From: an uncultured Verrucomicrobiota bacterium
GTDB lineage: Bacteria; Verrucomicrobiota; Verrucomicrobiia; Limisphaerales; UBA9464
Direction: 5' to 3'
Assembly: GCA_903864375.1 (NCBI GenBank)
Contig: CAIPFS010000237.1
Span: 1 to 7,343 of the forward strand
Length of the DNA: 7,343 nt
Position numbers and translations under genes: made by a program. The notes beneath the pieces are model-generated. The model was not told the origin of the DNA. It saw only the letters and a list, made by a program, of their open reading frames with translations, and made no database searches. Every line of letters starts with the position of its first letter. The first letter of the stretch is position 1. This document shows positions 5,915 through 7,343 of this stretch, piece by piece.

Positions 5915-7343
5915 ATGGGTCGACTCTCACTCACCTCCACTTGGACCGCCCTATGGGTTTGCGCTGCCTCCGTGGCACGGGTATCGGCCGGGACTGAGTT
6001 ATTGCCGCCCGGCTTCCATCCGCATCCCCCGTCGGTCCATGCGTTGGTCGGGGCCAGGGTATGGCTGAATGCCGACTCCATCGTCACCAATGCCACGCTG
6101 GTCATCCGGGATGGACTGATTGCTTCGGTGGGCACCGACGCAGCGGTGCCTCCCGAAGCCCGCGTCTGGGATTGCCACGATCAGGTCATTTATCCCGGAT
6201 TCATTGATGCGCATGCGGTCCTGGGAGACACCGGCACCACACTTTCCGAGAAAAACGGTGCAGGCGCGGGTGAGGGCCATGCCTTGATGTCCGCAGGCGG
6301 TCCTTATTTTGGAATAGCCACCGCCGACCGTCCGGCGGGTGCCTCCCCTCTCGGGAATCGCCTGCCGTCCGTGATGCCCGAACGCCATGTCGCCGACTCT
6401 TTTATTCCGCCGGTCAAGTCAATGGAGGAATTGAGAGACCAGGGTTTTGCCGCAGCTAATTTTTCTCCGTCGAACGGCATTTTTCGTGGCTGGTCCGCCC
6501 TGTTCCAATTGAATGGAAAGTCCGCTGCCGAGGGTTTGATCCGTCCGGATACCACCGCCGAAGTGGCGCTTGAAGTCCAGGCCGACCCGGCGTACCCCGG
6601 CTCTCTGATGGGGGTCATTGCCGTGGTCCGCCAGACGGTTCTTGACGCCCGATTCCAGCTGGAAACCGGTGACCCCGCTGCCGGGATTCCCGGGCGGGGC
6701 CATCGATGGGCGGCATCCGCCGCTGCCATGGCTCCGTTCCTGACCAACATGGCGCCGGTCGTCGCGGAGGCTGGTTCGGTCCTGATGGAGGACCGCCTGG
6801 GTCAACTGGCGTCCGAGTGGGGCGTATCCCTGAATTTTGTGGCCAGCGGAGCGGAGTGGCGGCGGCCAGACCTGGTGTCGCGACTGATCGACCGGGGTAT
6901 CTCATGGATTGTCCCGGTTGATTTCCCTGCGGTACCGAAGTTTCCCTCCGAAGGCGAATGGGATCAGGTCGAACTGGACAGGCTGCGGTCCTGGGATTGG
7001 GCGCCAGAGAATCCGGCCATTCTGCGCCAACTCAAAGCGAGGGTTTCCCTGACGACCTACGGTTTGTCTGAGCGCAAGGAATTCCGCCCCAACCTGCGGG
7101 CTGCAATGGATCGCGGTTTTTCCGAGCGGGACGCCGTGGCAGCCCTGACGAGTGAGCCCGCCCGGCTCTGCGGCGTCAGCGGGCTTCTCGGTACCATTGC
7201 TCCTGGAAAAATCGCCAATCTGACCCTGACCACATCCGCAGGTTATTTTAATCCGGACGCCAAAGTGCTGGGTGTCTGGATTCAGGGGGAGCCGTACCTT
7301 CAACCCATTGAACCGGCCTCCGGGAAAGAGCCGAACGCTCCTG
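5915..7343 (+). CDS. Secreted amidohydrolase-like protein with degenerate metal site (C-terminus cut by window edge)
   Basis: Open for 476 codons to the right edge. Residues 1-26 look like a signal peptide (WTALWVCAASVARVSAG). ALVGARVWLNADSIVTNATLVIRDGLIASVG (about 43-73) is the N-terminal beta-sandwich typical of the amidohydrolase superfamily. PGFIDAH (94-100) leads into the barrel, and SEPARLCGV with LLGTIAPGKIANLTL near the end closes the domain. The first metal motif, normally HxH, reads His100-Ala-Val, so the second His is missing. The late TTDG-type motif reads TTYGL with Tyr382 where the metal Asp is expected. This domain is therefore probably catalytically weak or dead. Related proteins, as I recall them, are about 1000 residues with two such domains, so an active domain may follow beyond the edge. 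ATG 5915 is chosen for the signal peptide, although it lacks a Shine-Dalgarno. ATG 5798, in frame with a purine-rich site before it, would add 39 residues ahead of the signal and leave only 17 bases to asd. Substrate unknown. Confidence 0.85.
   Translation, partial: MGRLSLTSTWTALWVCAASVARVSAGTELLPPGFHPHPPSVHALVGARVWLNADSIVTNATLVIRDGLIASVGTDAAVPPEARVWDCHDQVIYPGFIDAHAVLGDTGTTLSEKNGAGAGEGHALMSAGGPYFGIATADRPAGASPLGNRLPSVMPERHVADSFIPPVKSMEELRDQGFAAANFSPSNGIFRGWSALFQLNGKSAAEGLIRPDTTAEVALEVQADPAYPGSLMGVIAVVRQTVLDARFQLETGDPAAGIPGRGHRWAASAAAMAPFLTNMAPVVAEAGSVLMEDRLGQLASEWGVSLNFVASGAEWRRPDLVSRLIDRGISWIVPVDFPAVPKFPSEGEWDQVELDRLRSWDWAPENPAILRQLKARVSLTTYGLSERKEFRPNLRAAMDRGFSERDAVAALTSEPARLCGVSGLLGTIAPGKIANLTLTTSAGYFNPDAKVLGVWIQGEPYLQPIEPASGKEPNAP

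Noticed and set aside
5632..6135. Minus-strand open frame of 167 codons spanning the asd start and the amidohydrolase-like gene
   Set aside because: It overlaps two real genes and the spacer between them, and its translation shows no domain.

Overview
The window comes from a GC-rich bacterial chromosome. The best guess for the lineage is Verrucomicrobiota. That rests on the style of the secreted coiled-coil protein (an N-terminal helical block ending in YPSWN, then a Pro-rich linker and a long coiled coil), the CHASE2 cyclase subtype and the large secreted amidohydrolase-like protein. It is inferred from recalled family resemblance, not from a search. No rRNA, tRNA, CRISPR array, transposase or phage gene was seen.

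Layout: (1) 1-2004, minus strand: a CHASE2-domain class III adenylyl cyclase whose C-terminal end runs off the left edge. (2) 2010-2040: a strong intrinsic terminator on the minus strand, ending five bases before the cyclase ATG. (3) 2062-2754, minus: a small secreted FecR-domain protein directly upstream of the cyclase. (4) 2755-2927: a divergent regulatory region with a candidate promoter and an operator-like dyad. (5) 2928-4601, plus: a secreted coiled-coil protein with a TPR-like N-terminus. (6) 4602-4769: a convergent spacer with short repeats and a hairpin. (7) 4770-5780, minus: aspartate-semialdehyde dehydrogenase (asd). (8) 5781-5914: a divergent spacer. (9) 5915-7343, plus: a secreted amidohydrolase-like protein whose first domain has lost key metal ligands, running off the right edge.

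The left part looks like an envelope-to-cAMP signalling locus. A periplasmic FecR-fold protein and a membrane cyclase with an extracytoplasmic CHASE2 sensor lie in tandem, with a terminator between them that could set their ratio. A secreted coiled-coil protein is transcribed divergently from the same short control region. The right part is a housekeeping lysine/threonine/methionine (and peptidoglycan precursor) gene, asd, divergent from a putative exported hydrolase or pseudo-enzyme. No functional link between the two halves is visible.
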